Shown here piece after piece: positions 8,529 through 17,121 of a DNA stretch of 64,000 nt. The DNA is from Mesorhizobium sp. NZP2077 (lineage in GTDB: Bacteria; Pseudomonadota; Alphaproteobacteria; Rhizobiales; Rhizobiaceae). Every line of letters starts with the position of its first letter. Position 1 is the stretch's first letter. A program made the position numbers and the translations under genes. Location of the stretch: NCBI RefSeq assembly GCF_013170805.1, contig NZ_CP051293.1:4594001-4658000 (forward strand). The letters run 5' to 3'. The notes under the pieces are model-generated. The model worked only from the letters and a program-made list of their open reading frames with translations. It had not been told where the DNA came from and searched no databases.

Positions 8529-9092
8529 TCAGTTGGAATTGACGTTCGGCGAGTCGCCCTTGTCGGACGGCGGCATGCCGGGACCGGATGCTCCGCTGAT
8601 TGCCGGATGACGCAACAGGTCGCCGTCAGCGATGCCCTCCCGGGCGGCTGTGCCGGCCTTCAGCTCGAGCACGAAGCGGACCGGCTCACCAGGTGAGATG
8701 ACCGCCTCGGATTGCGGCTCACCTTGCTTGATCGCGCGGATCCTGCCGTCCTGGCCGACGAAGATCAGATCCAGCGGCATCGGCGTGTTCTTCATCCAGA
8801 AGTCGACGTCGCGTGTTTGCTCGAAAACAAACAGCATGCCGTGATCGCCGGCCATTTCCTCGCGAAACATCAAGCCGGCCTCACGCTCGGCTTCGGTGTC
8901 GGCGACTTCGATCGAGAAGGATCGTTCACCGCTTTTCGTCACCGCGACCAGTGGCGCAGGGTCTACGGGCAGGATCATCGCCCGGCCATCGGCCGCGCTG
9001 GGTACCTGGAAATAGAAGAATGCGCCTGCGGCAAAGATGACAGCAGCAACGGTGCACAAGACGCCCGCCGTCAGCCAGTTCCTGTGAGACAT
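8529..9092 (-). CDS. DUF192 domain protein, membrane-anchored or exported
   Basis: A 187-aa protein with an N-terminal hydrophobic segment (about residues 9-28) and a DUF192 domain (about 50-165), recognised by the order FSIEVADTEAEREAGLMFRE, GMLFVFEQ, DFWMKNTPMPLDLIFV and then IPGE-like VISPGEPVRFVLEL. DUF192 is a small beta-barrel family of unknown biochemical role, sometimes linked to envelope or archaeal secretion. It lies between the cold-shock gene and the hydrolase gene on the same strand. Confidence 0.88.
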   Translation of the reverse strand: MSHRNWLTAGVLCTVAAVIFAAGAFFYFQVPSAADGRAMILPVDPAPLVAVTKSGERSFSIEVADTEAEREAGLMFREEMAGDHGMLFVFEQTRDVDFWMKNTPMPLDLIFVGQDGRIRAIKQGEPQSEAVISPGEPVRFVLELKAGTAAREGIADGDLLRHPAISGASGPGMPPSDKGDSPNVNSN

Positions 9093-9116
9093 GCAAAATC
9101 CTCGGCCGGGATCGCC

Positions 9117-9713
9117 CTAGTGCGAGACCGGCAAGGTGCCCATATCGGGGTGAATTTCGGCGGCCATAAGGCCTTTGTCACCGCGCCCGAAACGGACAAG
9201 CACAACCTGCCCCGGCCGGAGCTCGGTGATGCCATAGCGGCGCAAGGTCTCCATATGGACGAAAATGTCCTCGGTGCCCTCGCCGCGGGTCAGGAAGCCG
9301 AACCCCTTGGTGCGGTTGAACCACTTGACCAAAGCGCGTTCGAGCCCGCTCTCTGCCGTCACCGCGACATGGGTGCGCTGTTCCTGCATTTCCGCGGGAT
9401 GGACGGCGGTGGTGACATCCATCGAAAGCACACGGAAGGCCTGCAGCCCGCGATCGCCCTGTTTGACAAGGCAGACCACGCGCGCGCCTTCCAGCGCTGT
9501 CTGGAAGCCGTCCCGCCGAAGGCATGTCACATGGAGGAGGATATCGCCCGAAACACCGTCGTCGGGAAGGATGAACCCGTAGCCCTTGGCCACATCGAAC
9601 CACTTGATGGCGCCGGCAATTTCGGTCAGGTCGGCGGCATCGCCGCCTTCGTCGCGCGTGAAGGCGTCGGCAAGGGTTCCGGCCCGCCCCGTCAAAGAGG
9701 CCTTTTCCCCCAT
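9117..9713 (-). CDS. Protein with two cold-shock domains
   Basis: The ATG at 9713 follows a GGGGG Shine-Dalgarno. The 198-aa product has two cold-shock (OB-fold) domains: residues about 30-100 ([23 protein letters not shown]) and about 125-195 ([23 protein letters not shown]). Both keep RNP1 (KGYGFI/KGFGFL) and RNP2-like (ILLHV/IFVHM) motifs, so both probably bind single-stranded nucleic acid. Tandem-CSD proteins are typical of Alphaproteobacteria. An AT-rich 5' leader precedes it. Confidence 0.93.
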   Translation of the reverse strand: MGEKASLTGRAGTLADAFTRDEGGDAADLTEIAGAIKWFDVAKGYGFILPDDGVSGDILLHVTCLRRDGFQTALEGARVVCLVKQGDRGLQAFRVLSMDVTTAVHPAEMQEQRTHVAVTAESGLERALVKWFNRTKGFGFLTRGEGTEDIFVHMETLRRYGITELRPGQVVLVRFGRGDKGLMAAEIHPDMGTLPVSH

Positions 9714-9929
9714 AAGAATGCCCCCTTTTTTCAAGAACACCGCAACTGATTCTTGACACCAGATTAACACCGCGGCTTCCGGTGTGTGCAAGACCTTCCC
9801 TGCCTTTTTTCACGGTTCATTGCGGGAATACCGGATTTGTTCTTTGCCGGCATCGCCGGGAGCGGGAGATTGCCCTTTGAGCGGGCCGACCCTATGTTGC
9901 GCCGCAACCCAACAAATCGAGGAAAACAC

Positions 9930-10370
9930 ATGCGCTATCTGCACACCATGGTCCGCGTCGCCGATGTCGATGCCTCGCTCGATTTCTACTGCAACAAGCT
10001 CGGGCTGAAGGAGGTCCGCCGCTACGAAAACGAGCAGGGCCGCTTCACGCTGATCTTCCTCGCCGCCTCCGAAGACGAACAGAGCGGCATCAACGACAAG
10101 GCGCCGCTGGTCGAACTCACCTACAACTGGGATCCGGAAGATTACAAGGGCGGGCGCAATTTCGGCCACCTCGCCTATGAGGTCGACGACATCTACGCCA
10201 CCTGCCAGCATCTGATGGACAACGGCGTCACCATCAACCGGCCGCCGCGGGACGGCAACATGGCCTTCATCAAGTCGCCGGACGGCATCTCCATCGAGCT
10301 TCTGCAGAAAGGCCCGGCGAAAGCCAAGGCCGAACCCTGGGCTTCGATGGCGAACACCGGAAGCTGGTAG
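9930..10370 (+). CDS. gloA: Lactoylglutathione lyase (glyoxalase I)
   Basis: Converts the methylglyoxal-glutathione hemithioacetal to S-lactoylglutathione. The 146-aa protein has two beta-alpha-beta-beta-beta VOC half-sites; metal ligands are seen as His5 (MRYLHTMVRV), Glu in VELTYNW, His in GHLAYEV and Glu in SIELLQ. GAGG at 9919-9922 sets the start at 9930. Monocistronic by layout; a perfect inverted repeat at 10457-10490 lies downstream. Confidence 0.95.
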   Translation: MRYLHTMVRVADVDASLDFYCNKLGLKEVRRYENEQGRFTLIFLAASEDEQSGINDKAPLVELTYNWDPEDYKGGRNFGHLAYEVDDIYATCQHLMDNGVTINRPPRDGNMAFIKSPDGISIELLQKGPAKAKAEPWASMANTGSW

Positions 10371-10456
10371 GCCTCAAACCTCATACCGGACCGGATACCG
10401 GGTGGGATTTGCTCGGCCGCCTTTGCCGTTTCTCAGGAAGGCACCTATCTACCCGG

Positions 10457-10490
10457 ACGTAGCGCCAGGTTGGCAAGCCTGGCGCTACGT
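10457..10490. repeat. Perfect 13-bp inverted repeat between gloA and the DUF2218 gene
   Basis: Arms ACGTAGCGCCAGG (10457-10469) and CCTGGCGCTACGT (10478-10490) with an 8-bp spacer. There is no T-tract, so it is not a textbook terminator. It may act as an mRNA-stabilising hairpin, a protein-binding palindrome or a member of a dispersed repeat family. Confidence 0.7.
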
Positions 10491-10527
10491 CGAACAATGG
10501 GCGCCTGCCCTTCTGGAGAATCCGCTT

Positions 10528-10818
10528 ATGCCGACCAGCCGTGCCGATGTCGCCACCGAACATGCCAGCCGCTATCTGCAGCAGCTGTGCAAGCACTGGG
10601 CGCACAAATTTGCTGTCGAGTTCGATCCAACCCATGGCACCATCGACCTGACGTCGCTGGGACGCACCGTCATGGACGCTGATGCAAGCACGCTGCACAT
10701 CACGGTGTCGACCGACGAAGCCGGGTCGATCGAGCGCCTGGAAAGCGTCGTCGCCGATCACATCAAGCGTTTTGCCTTCCGCGAGGAACTGACCTTCGAC
10801 TGGAAGCCGGCGACGTAA
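10528..10818 (+). CDS. DUF2218 domain protein
   Basis: A 96-aa protein starting MPTSRADVATEHASRYLQQL and ending FDWKPAT. It matches DUF2218, a small family that often starts with a helix followed by a His-rich strand (CKHWAHKF) and is found near siderophore or transport genes in other bacteria. GGAGAA at 10515-10520 supports the start. Convergent with the DUF1697 gene (2 bp gap). Role unknown. Confidence 0.85.
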   Translation: MPTSRADVATEHASRYLQQLCKHWAHKFAVEFDPTHGTIDLTSLGRTVMDADASTLHITVSTDEAGSIERLESVVADHIKRFAFREELTFDWKPAT

Positions 10819-10819
10819 T

Positions 10820-11374
10820 CTAGTCTTTGCCGGCCTGACCGGCCATCTCCAGCAGCGCCAGCACCGAGCGCCAGTTGCGCGCGGTGCCAGGCACCTTCAG
10901 AACACGCGGAATGAGGTTGGCAAACACTGATTTGCCGAGTCCGTCCGGCGCGCTGAGGTAGAGCACGTCTCCCTTGACCTCGAAGCGCTCGGGGCCGGTG
11001 CACTTTTCGGCCAGCCGTGCCACCTCATCGGCGGTCGGCTCACGCTCCAGCGCATAGGCATGGAGCTTGGTGTGGTCGGCAGCCGCTTCCGGATAGGGAT
11101 TTTCGCTCACCAGCCGTTCGAACCAGGAGAGATCGCGCACCATGATGCGCGAATGAAAACCCCATTTCTTCTCGAAGGCCGCTTCGACCTGTTTGGTCAG
11201 CGCGGCCGCGTCGCCCTTGTTGGCTCGGAATACGACATTGCCGCTCTGCACATAGGTGGCGACATCGGAAAAGCCGAGATCCTCGAAGAACGAGCGCAAC
11301 TCCGCCATCTTGACGATGCGGTTGCCGCCGACATTGATGCCGGAAAACAGGGCGATGAACACCTTTGCGCTCAT
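10820..11374 (-). CDS. DUF1697 family protein, overlapping ilvA
   Basis: A 184-aa protein with the DUF1697 signature: N-terminal FIALFSGINVGGNRIVKMAEL, VQSGNVVF and C-terminal RNWRSVLALLEM. No enzymatic role is established for the family. Its ATG (11372-11374) overlaps the ilvA stop as ATGA, so the two genes are in one operon and the second is probably translationally coupled. Whether it modifies amino-acid metabolism is only a guess from the context. Confidence 0.9.
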   Translation of the reverse strand: MSAKVFIALFSGINVGGNRIVKMAELRSFFEDLGFSDVATYVQSGNVVFRANKGDAAALTKQVEAAFEKKWGFHSRIMVRDLSWFERLVSENPYPEAAADHTKLHAYALEREPTADEVARLAEKCTGPERFEVKGDVLYLSAPDGLGKSVFANLIPRVLKVPGTARNWRSVLALLEMAGQAGKD

Positions 11375-12627
11375 ATGATGAAACCCGCCAATGTCTCGTT
11401 GTCGGTGATGTCCTGATACTGGACGCCCTCGGCCTCGAAGTTTGCCTTCAGCAGGTCGAAATTGCGACGGTCCTTGGTTTCGATGCCGATCAGAACCGAG
11501 CCGAAATTGCGCGCCGACTTCTTCAGATATTCAAAGCGCGCAATATCATCGTCCGGACCCAGCATTTCGAGGAAGTCGCGCAGCGCGCCCGGCCGCTGCG
11601 GGAAGCGGATGATGAAGTATTTCTTCAGGCCCTCGTAGCGCAGCGCCCGTTCCTTGACATCAGGCAGGCGCTCGAAATCGAAATTGCCACCTGAAACCAC
11701 GGCGACAATGGTCTTGCCGCGTATTTCCTTCCTGAAAAAATCCTTCAATGCGTCGATGGCCAAGGCGCCGGCCGGCTCGAGCACGACGCCTTCGACGTTG
11801 AGCATCTCGATCATGGTCGCGCAGAGCCGGTTTTCCGGGATCAGCCGCACCGTGTCGGCAGCAAACTCCTTGAGATATCGCAAGGGTTCGCGGCCGATCT
11901 CGGCGACCGCAGCACCATCGACGAAGTTGTCGACCTTGGCGAGCTTGAGCCGTTTTCCTGCCGCGAGGCTGGCATGCAGGCTCGGCGCGCCGGCCGGCTC
12001 GCAAAAGACGAAACGCGCCTCCCGGCCCTGATCGGCGAAATAGTGCGTCACGCCGGCGGCGAGCCCGCCACCACCGACCGGCAGCATGATGATGTCGGGC
12101 ATGCGTGCGCCCGGTATCTGGTCCGCGATCTCATAGGCGACCGTCGCCTGTCCCTCGATGATGTCCTTGTGATCGAAGGGCGGCACCATGTGGGCGCCAG
12201 AGCTTTCGGTGAATTCGAAGGCGGCGCGATAGCAGTCGTCGAAAAAGTCGCCGACCAGCTTGATCTCGACGAACTCGCCGCCGAACAGCCGGGTCTTGTC
12301 GATCTTCTGCTGCGGCGTCGTCACTGGCATGAACACCACGCCCTTCTTGCCGAAATGGCGGCAGACGAAGGCGAAACCCTGTGCATGGTTGCCGGCCGAC
12401 GCGCAGACGAACAGTTCGGCCTGATTGCCGGCAGCAAGCGCCTTGCGGAAGAAGTTGAAGGCGCCGCGGATCTTGTAGGAGCGTACCGGGCTCAAATCCT
12501 CGCGCTTCAGCAGCACCCGCGCGCCGGTCTTTTTCGACAGATAGTCGTTTTCCTGCAGCGGCGTTACCGGAAAAATCTGGCGGATCGCCGCGGCGGCGAC
12601 GGCGACGCGGGAGGAAAAACTGGTCAT
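11371..12627 (-). CDS. ilvA: Threonine ammonia-lyase
   Basis: Deaminates threonine to 2-oxobutanoate, the entry step of isoleucine synthesis. The 418-aa protein has a fold-type II PLP domain (about 1-320) with the Schiff-base lysine in RSYKIRG (Lys52), the phosphate loop VGGGGLAAG and SAGNHAQGFA. It then has a single ACT-like regulatory module (about 335-415, RFPQRPGALRDFLEMLG), so it is the shorter, one-ACT form. The ATG at 12627 is used although the frame continues upstream. A 4-bp overlap couples it to the DUF1697 gene. Confidence 0.93.
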   Translation of the reverse strand: MTSFSSRVAVAAAAIRQIFPVTPLQENDYLSKKTGARVLLKREDLSPVRSYKIRGAFNFFRKALAAGNQAELFVCASAGNHAQGFAFVCRHFGKKGVVFMPVTTPQQKIDKTRLFGGEFVEIKLVGDFFDDCYRAAFEFTESSGAHMVPPFDHKDIIEGQATVAYEIADQIPGARMPDIIMLPVGGGGLAAGVTHYFADQGREARFVFCEPAGAPSLHASLAAGKRLKLAKVDNFVDGAAVAEIGREPLRYLKEFAADTVRLIPENRLCATMIEMLNVEGVVLEPAGALAIDALKDFFRKEIRGKTIVAVVSGGNFDFERLPDVKERALRYEGLKKYFIIRFPQRPGALRDFLEMLGPDDDIARFEYLKKSARNFGSVLIGIETKDRRNFDLLKANFEAEGVQYQDITDNETLAGFII

Positions 12628-12828
12628 CGGAAAGTCACCTTGTGCCGCATGTCTGCGCGGACCCCTGTCATCAACCTGGCCGCACAGTGTCTGTCTGTTG
12701 CATCCTGACCTCGCGCAGCCGATCCTGCCTATTGCATATCCGGCCCCGCAACGCCATTGTCCGGCCTCCATGCCCTTCCCGCAAAGGGCATTCGCAGAAT
12801 CCTTGCAAGTACTTGGGAGCGTTTGTTC

Positions 12829-14232
12829 ATGCCTGTCGCGTCGGTCGGCCTGAAATCCATGTCGCTGCCGGAATTCGGCGAACCGACGGTGATGCCGCTG
12901 ATTGCGCGGACCACCCATGAAGCGCGCATCAAGGCGCTAATCGCGCGCGGCGCCAAGGCCGGCTTCGATGCCTTCGCCGTCTATGGCGACCGCGAACACG
13001 CAGCCAATGTCGCCTATCTCTCAGGTTACGATCCTCGTTTCGAAGAGACCTTACTGGTGGTCGTTCCCAGCAAGCCGCCAAGACTTCTCGTCGGCAATGA
13101 GGGCTGGGGCTATGCCGAAATCTGCGATGGGCCTTACGAGCGCGTGCTCTACCAGACCTTCTCGCTCCCGGCGCAGCCACGCGACCGCTCGGACGCGCTT
13201 TCCGACATCCTTGCCGGCTGCGGCCTGAAGCCCGGCCAGAGGATCGGCGCCATCGGCTGGAAGCCTTTTGGCACCGGCGATGCCGGGTTCGATGAGATGG
13301 CGCTCGACCTGCCGTCCTTTATTGCCGATACGCTGCGCGCCTTCGTCGGCGACAAGGGCGCCGTCTTGAATGCCGCCAATCTTTTGATGAACCCCAGCGA
13401 CGGCCTGCGCGCCATCAACGAGGCCGACCAGCTGGCTAGCTTCGAGTTTGCCGCGACCTTCACCTCGCAAGGGCTGCGCAATGTCCTGCGAGGTATCGAG
13501 CCCGGCATGACCGAACTTCAGGCGGCGCGACTGATGGGCATGAACGGCCTGCCGCATGGCTGTCACCCGATGCTGTCGGCGGGAAAACGCGCCGCCTATG
13601 GCCTGCCCAGCCCTCGCCTCGATGTCATCAACCGTGGCGACCCGGTCACCATGGCCTATGGCATCCAGGGCGCGCTCAATGCTCGTGCCGGGTTCCTGGC
13701 CGAGGGCGCCTCGGAGTTGCCTCCTGCCATACGCGACTATGTCGAAAAGCTGGTCGCGCCCTATTTCGCCGCAGTCGTCGACTGGTACGAAGCGATCGGC
13801 ATCGGCACGACGGGCGGCGCTTTGTGGAAGGCGGTGCATGACCGCATCGGTGACCCGTTCTTTGGCGTCTCCCTCAATCCCGGCCATCTCGTCCATATCG
13901 ACGAGTGGATGCATTCGCCGGTGTTTTCCGGCTCCGACATCAAATTGCGATCCGGCATGGCGTTGCAGGTCGACATCATTCCGGCGACCGGCAGCGACTA
14001 CTTCACCACCAATATCGAGGATGGCATCGCGCTCGCCGACGCGGCACTGCGCGAGGAGATTGCGGCGCGCCATCCCGAGGCTTGGAGCCGTATCGAGGCG
14101 CGCCGTGCCTTCATGGCCGATGTGCTCGGCATCCGCCTCAAGCCCGAGGTGCTGCCCTTCTCCAACATCCCGGCGTTTCTTCCGCCATTTTGGCTTTCGC
14201 GCAACAGTGCGATGGCTGTAGTCGGCCGCTGA
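12829..14232 (+). CDS. M24 (creatinase/aminopeptidase P-like) protein lacking part of the metal site
   Basis: A 467-aa protein with a creatinase-type N-terminal domain (about 20-190) and a pita-bread M24 domain (about 205-440). In active M24 peptidases five residues (Asp, Asp, His, Glu, Glu) bind two metals. Here the first Asp position reads VTMAYGI and the second NARAGFL, so both Asp ligands appear lost. The His is kept (GHLVHIDEW), the first Glu is Asp (LQVDII) and the last Glu is kept (NIEDGIAL). Creatinase itself needs no metal, so it could be a metal-free hydrolase or a pseudoenzyme. Divergent from ilvA. Confidence 0.75.
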   Translation: MPVASVGLKSMSLPEFGEPTVMPLIARTTHEARIKALIARGAKAGFDAFAVYGDREHAANVAYLSGYDPRFEETLLVVVPSKPPRLLVGNEGWGYAEICDGPYERVLYQTFSLPAQPRDRSDALSDILAGCGLKPGQRIGAIGWKPFGTGDAGFDEMALDLPSFIADTLRAFVGDKGAVLNAANLLMNPSDGLRAINEADQLASFEFAATFTSQGLRNVLRGIEPGMTELQAARLMGMNGLPHGCHPMLSAGKRAAYGLPSPRLDVINRGDPVTMAYGIQGALNARAGFLAEGASELPPAIRDYVEKLVAPYFAAVVDWYEAIGIGTTGGALWKAVHDRIGDPFFGVSLNPGHLVHIDEWMHSPVFSGSDIKLRSGMALQVDIIPATGSDYFTTNIEDGIALADAALREEIAARHPEAWSRIEARRAFMADVLGIRLKPEVLPFSNIPAFLPPFWLSRNSAMAVVGR

Positions 14233-14333
14233 CCACATTTCGACTGGACACGACTTAGTTCTGCCGCACTCTCCCTGTCCGGGAGGTGTCGCGGGGGTGG
14301 ATGGGCCTTTTGGCCGGAGTTGGAATTTCAGAC

Positions 14334-15407
14334 GTGCTTTTGAAGAAGATATTTTCGGTTGTCCTTGCCTTGCTCGTTGCCGGCTGCGCCGGCCCGCAAA
14401 CCCAGGAACTGCTTGGCAGCGCAGTCATGTCCGCGCCGGTGACGGAAATCGCCGGCAACCACTCGATCTTCATCGCCACGACGCGCAAGAAATCCGACGA
14501 TCCCAACAAGGTTTTCGATGGCGAGCGTTCGGCCACGCTGAACTACGCGCGCGTCAACGTCACCGTTCCCGGGCTCCACCAAACCGGCCAGATCGAGCGG
14601 CGCTCGCGCGGCAAATCGAATGATCCGGCCAAATATTTCATGGCATCCGAGGTCGTCGGCTACGACACGCAGCCGAAATTCTCCAGCGCGCTCAATGCCG
14701 ATATCGCCGCGCGTGGCGGCCGCGTCATGGTCTTCGTGCATGGCTACAATACCGGCTTCGACGACGCCGTCTACCGCTTGACGCAGATCGTTCACGATTC
14801 CGGCTACCCGGGCACGCCGGTGCTGTTTTCCTGGGCCTCGGGCGCCAGGACCACCGACTATGTCTACGACAAGGAAAGTGCCAGCGCCGCCCGCGACCAG
14901 CTCGAAGTGACCTTGCGCATGCTGCAGCAGTCCGGCGCGCGGCGCATCGACATTGTGGCGCATTCGATGGGAACCTGGGTGACCATGGAAACGCTGCGCC
15001 AGATGGCCATCAGCGGCGACCGTGACCTTGGCGGCAAGCTGGGCGACGTGGTGCTGGCCTCGCCCGACATCGACGTCGACGTGTTCAAGAGCCAGATGCG
15101 GCGCTACGGCAAGCCGGACAAGCCATTCATCCTGTTGCTGTCCGACGACGACCGCGCACTGAGGCTGTCCGGCCTGATCGCGGGTTCGAGGCCACGCGTC
15201 GGCGATTACAAGGATGCCGCCGATCTTGCCACTTATGGCGTGACCGTGGTCGATCTTTCCAAGGTCAAGGGCAGCGACAGCTTCAACCATACGAAATTCG
15301 CCGACAATCCGACCCTGGTGAAGATGATCGGACAGCGGCTGCGCGACGACGACGGCTTCGCCAGCGACCGGGACGTGACCGACCGCATAACCCAACTCGG
15401 GCAGTAG
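14334..15407 (+). CDS. Alpha/beta hydrolase lipoprotein (DUF900 family), first of a tandem pair
   Basis: A lipoprotein signal ending in the lipobox LVAGC is followed by a DUF900-type alpha/beta hydrolase domain with VFVHGYNTGFDD (oxyanion region), the nucleophile elbow HSMGT (Ser about 211) and a late Asp/His region. I start at GTG 14334, giving an 18-residue signal peptide like the neighbour's; an ATG at 14301 is possible. The enzyme would sit in the periplasm, anchored to a membrane. It is a close paralogue of the next gene; substrate unknown. Confidence 0.82.
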   Translation: MLLKKIFSVVLALLVAGCAGPQTQELLGSAVMSAPVTEIAGNHSIFIATTRKKSDDPNKVFDGERSATLNYARVNVTVPGLHQTGQIERRSRGKSNDPAKYFMASEVVGYDTQPKFSSALNADIAARGGRVMVFVHGYNTGFDDAVYRLTQIVHDSGYPGTPVLFSWASGARTTDYVYDKESASAARDQLEVTLRMLQQSGARRIDIVAHSMGTWVTMETLRQMAISGDRDLGGKLGDVVLASPDIDVDVFKSQMRRYGKPDKPFILLLSDDDRALRLSGLIAGSRPRVGDYKDAADLATYGVTVVDLSKVKGSDSFNHTKFADNPTLVKMIGQRLRDDDGFASDRDVTDRITQLGQ

Positions 15408-15550
15408 ATGCGCTGCCGCGGATTTCGCCGTGCCTGTTCACCATTGCCGAGGCACCATGCCACTTTGAACTGGACCGCGCCGGTCTCTGGCTCTATCGGA
15501 ATGACTGGTGACGTCGCGCTTTTGACGTCCCCCTTTACGGGAGCCGTCGC

Positions 15551-16714
15551 GTGACCGTGCGTGTGAAGAGTGTCGTCGCCATTACTTTCGCGCTGCTGGT
15601 CGCCGGCTGCGCTGGAAATACGCACGATCTGCTCAACAAGACGACAGTCGCGGTGCCGGCTTCCGCCATCGCGGCCACGCATGAGATCTTCGTCGCCACC
15701 ACCCGCCGGAAGGCGACGAAGGACCCGCGGCAGGTGTTCGACGGCGATCGTTCGCTGACCACCAGCTTCGCCCGGGTCGATGTCACGGTTCCGGCGAGCC
15801 ATCAGGTCGGCGCCATCGAGCGCGCCAAGGGTTCCGCCAACAGCAATCCGGCCAAGGACTTCACCGCCAAAGACGTCACCTATTACGAAGGCGCGCCGCA
15901 ATTCGCCAAGGCGGTCGGCGCCGACATCGCCATGCGCGGCGACCGCGCGCTGGTTTTCGTGCATGGCTTCAACAACGGTTTCGACGACGGTGTCTACCGG
16001 CTGACGCAGATCGCCCACGACACGAAATATCCGGGCACGCCGGTGCTGTTTTCCTGGGCGTCGAGCGCCAAGACGACGGGCTACATCTACGACAAGGACA
16101 GTGCCAACGCGGCGCGTGACGATCTCGAGGCGACGCTCAGGATGCTCGCCAAGACGCGGGTCAAGAGCATCGACATCATCGCCCATTCGATGGGAACCTG
16201 GTTGACGATGGAGGCGCTGCGCCAACTCGCCATCACCGGCGACCGCGATCTCGGCGGTAAACTCGGCTATGTCATCCTGGCTTCGCCCGACATCGATGTC
16301 GACGTGTTCAAGAAGCAGATGATCCGCTACGGCAAGCCGGACAAGCCGTTTGCCGTGCTGCTTTCAGGTGACGACCGGGCGCTCAAACTGTCTTCCCTGA
16401 TCTCCGGCGACAAGCCGCGTGTCGGCGACTATGGCAATGCCGCCGACCTTGCCAGCTACGGCGTTTCGGTGGTCGACCTGACCAAGACCAAGGGCGGCGA
16501 CGGTGGCCTCAATCACGCCAAATTCGCCGACAATCCGATCCTGGTGCAGTTGCTCGGAAACCGCCTGCGCACGCCGGCTGGCCTGGCCTCGGACGAACCC
16601 GATCCGGCACAGCTCAACAATATCGGCCAGGGCCTCGGCAAGGCCGTCGGCTCGGTCGCCGAGGTGGTCATCACCACGCCGTTGAAAGTGCTGACCATCG
16701 TCACCGGCGGGTGA
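15551..16714 (+). CDS. Alpha/beta hydrolase lipoprotein (DUF900 family), second of a tandem pair
   Basis: A 387-aa lipoprotein with GTG start, signal MTVRVKSVVAITFALLVAGC and lipobox Cys20. The hydrolase domain repeats the neighbour's landmarks: VFVHGFNNGFDDGVYRLTQI, AHSMGTW (Ser about 213) and SPDIDVDVFKKQM. It has an extra C-terminal extension of about 25 residues. The pair is clearly a tandem duplication that has diverged, each copy with its own 5' region (143 bp between them). Confidence 0.88.
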   Translation: MTVRVKSVVAITFALLVAGCAGNTHDLLNKTTVAVPASAIAATHEIFVATTRRKATKDPRQVFDGDRSLTTSFARVDVTVPASHQVGAIERAKGSANSNPAKDFTAKDVTYYEGAPQFAKAVGADIAMRGDRALVFVHGFNNGFDDGVYRLTQIAHDTKYPGTPVLFSWASSAKTTGYIYDKDSANAARDDLEATLRMLAKTRVKSIDIIAHSMGTWLTMEALRQLAITGDRDLGGKLGYVILASPDIDVDVFKKQMIRYGKPDKPFAVLLSGDDRALKLSSLISGDKPRVGDYGNAADLASYGVSVVDLTKTKGGDGGLNHAKFADNPILVQLLGNRLRTPAGLASDEPDPAQLNNIGQGLGKAVGSVAEVVITTPLKVLTIVTGG

Positions 16715-17121
16715 GTGCCGGCCAAGGGATGTAGAAATTCGGGCCAGGCCGAGCCGGGATGGCTGATTCCGAGAACCGCAGCGGAGCGTACTTAATCGCC
16801 CTGAAGCATCCTGAACGGCTCTGTTTTCCGGGTGATTGAGCCTCTCGGCAAGTGTTTGCTTTGCAGCACGATGGAATCACACGGCCAACGGCCGATCACC
16901 ACCCGACCAAATCAACGATATCGGCCAAATGCGAACGCTCGGTGCCGAACGTGAAAGGTGCTTCCCAGACGGCCCTTGAATCTGACGAAGGCTCTGGGAG
17001 GGCGCAAAATTTCAAAGCAATTACAACCACTTAATGAACCAGCCAACGCGAGTAGCGACGTTTCCGGGGTGCAACTACTTTTTCGCCTTCTGCAAACGGA
17101 CCCAACTGCGAGGTGAAACCC
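16715..17121. other. Intergenic region, no gene recognised
   Basis: About 400 bp after the second lipoprotein gene. Short open frames on both strands have no recognisable protein character, and I see no RNA gene or terminator. It must hold the promoter of the broken SGNH hydrolase operon. Confidence 0.5.

Noticed and set aside
13051..14238. Minus-strand open frame opposite the M24 gene
   Set aside because: Low-complexity translation with no family, fully explained by the plus-strand gene.
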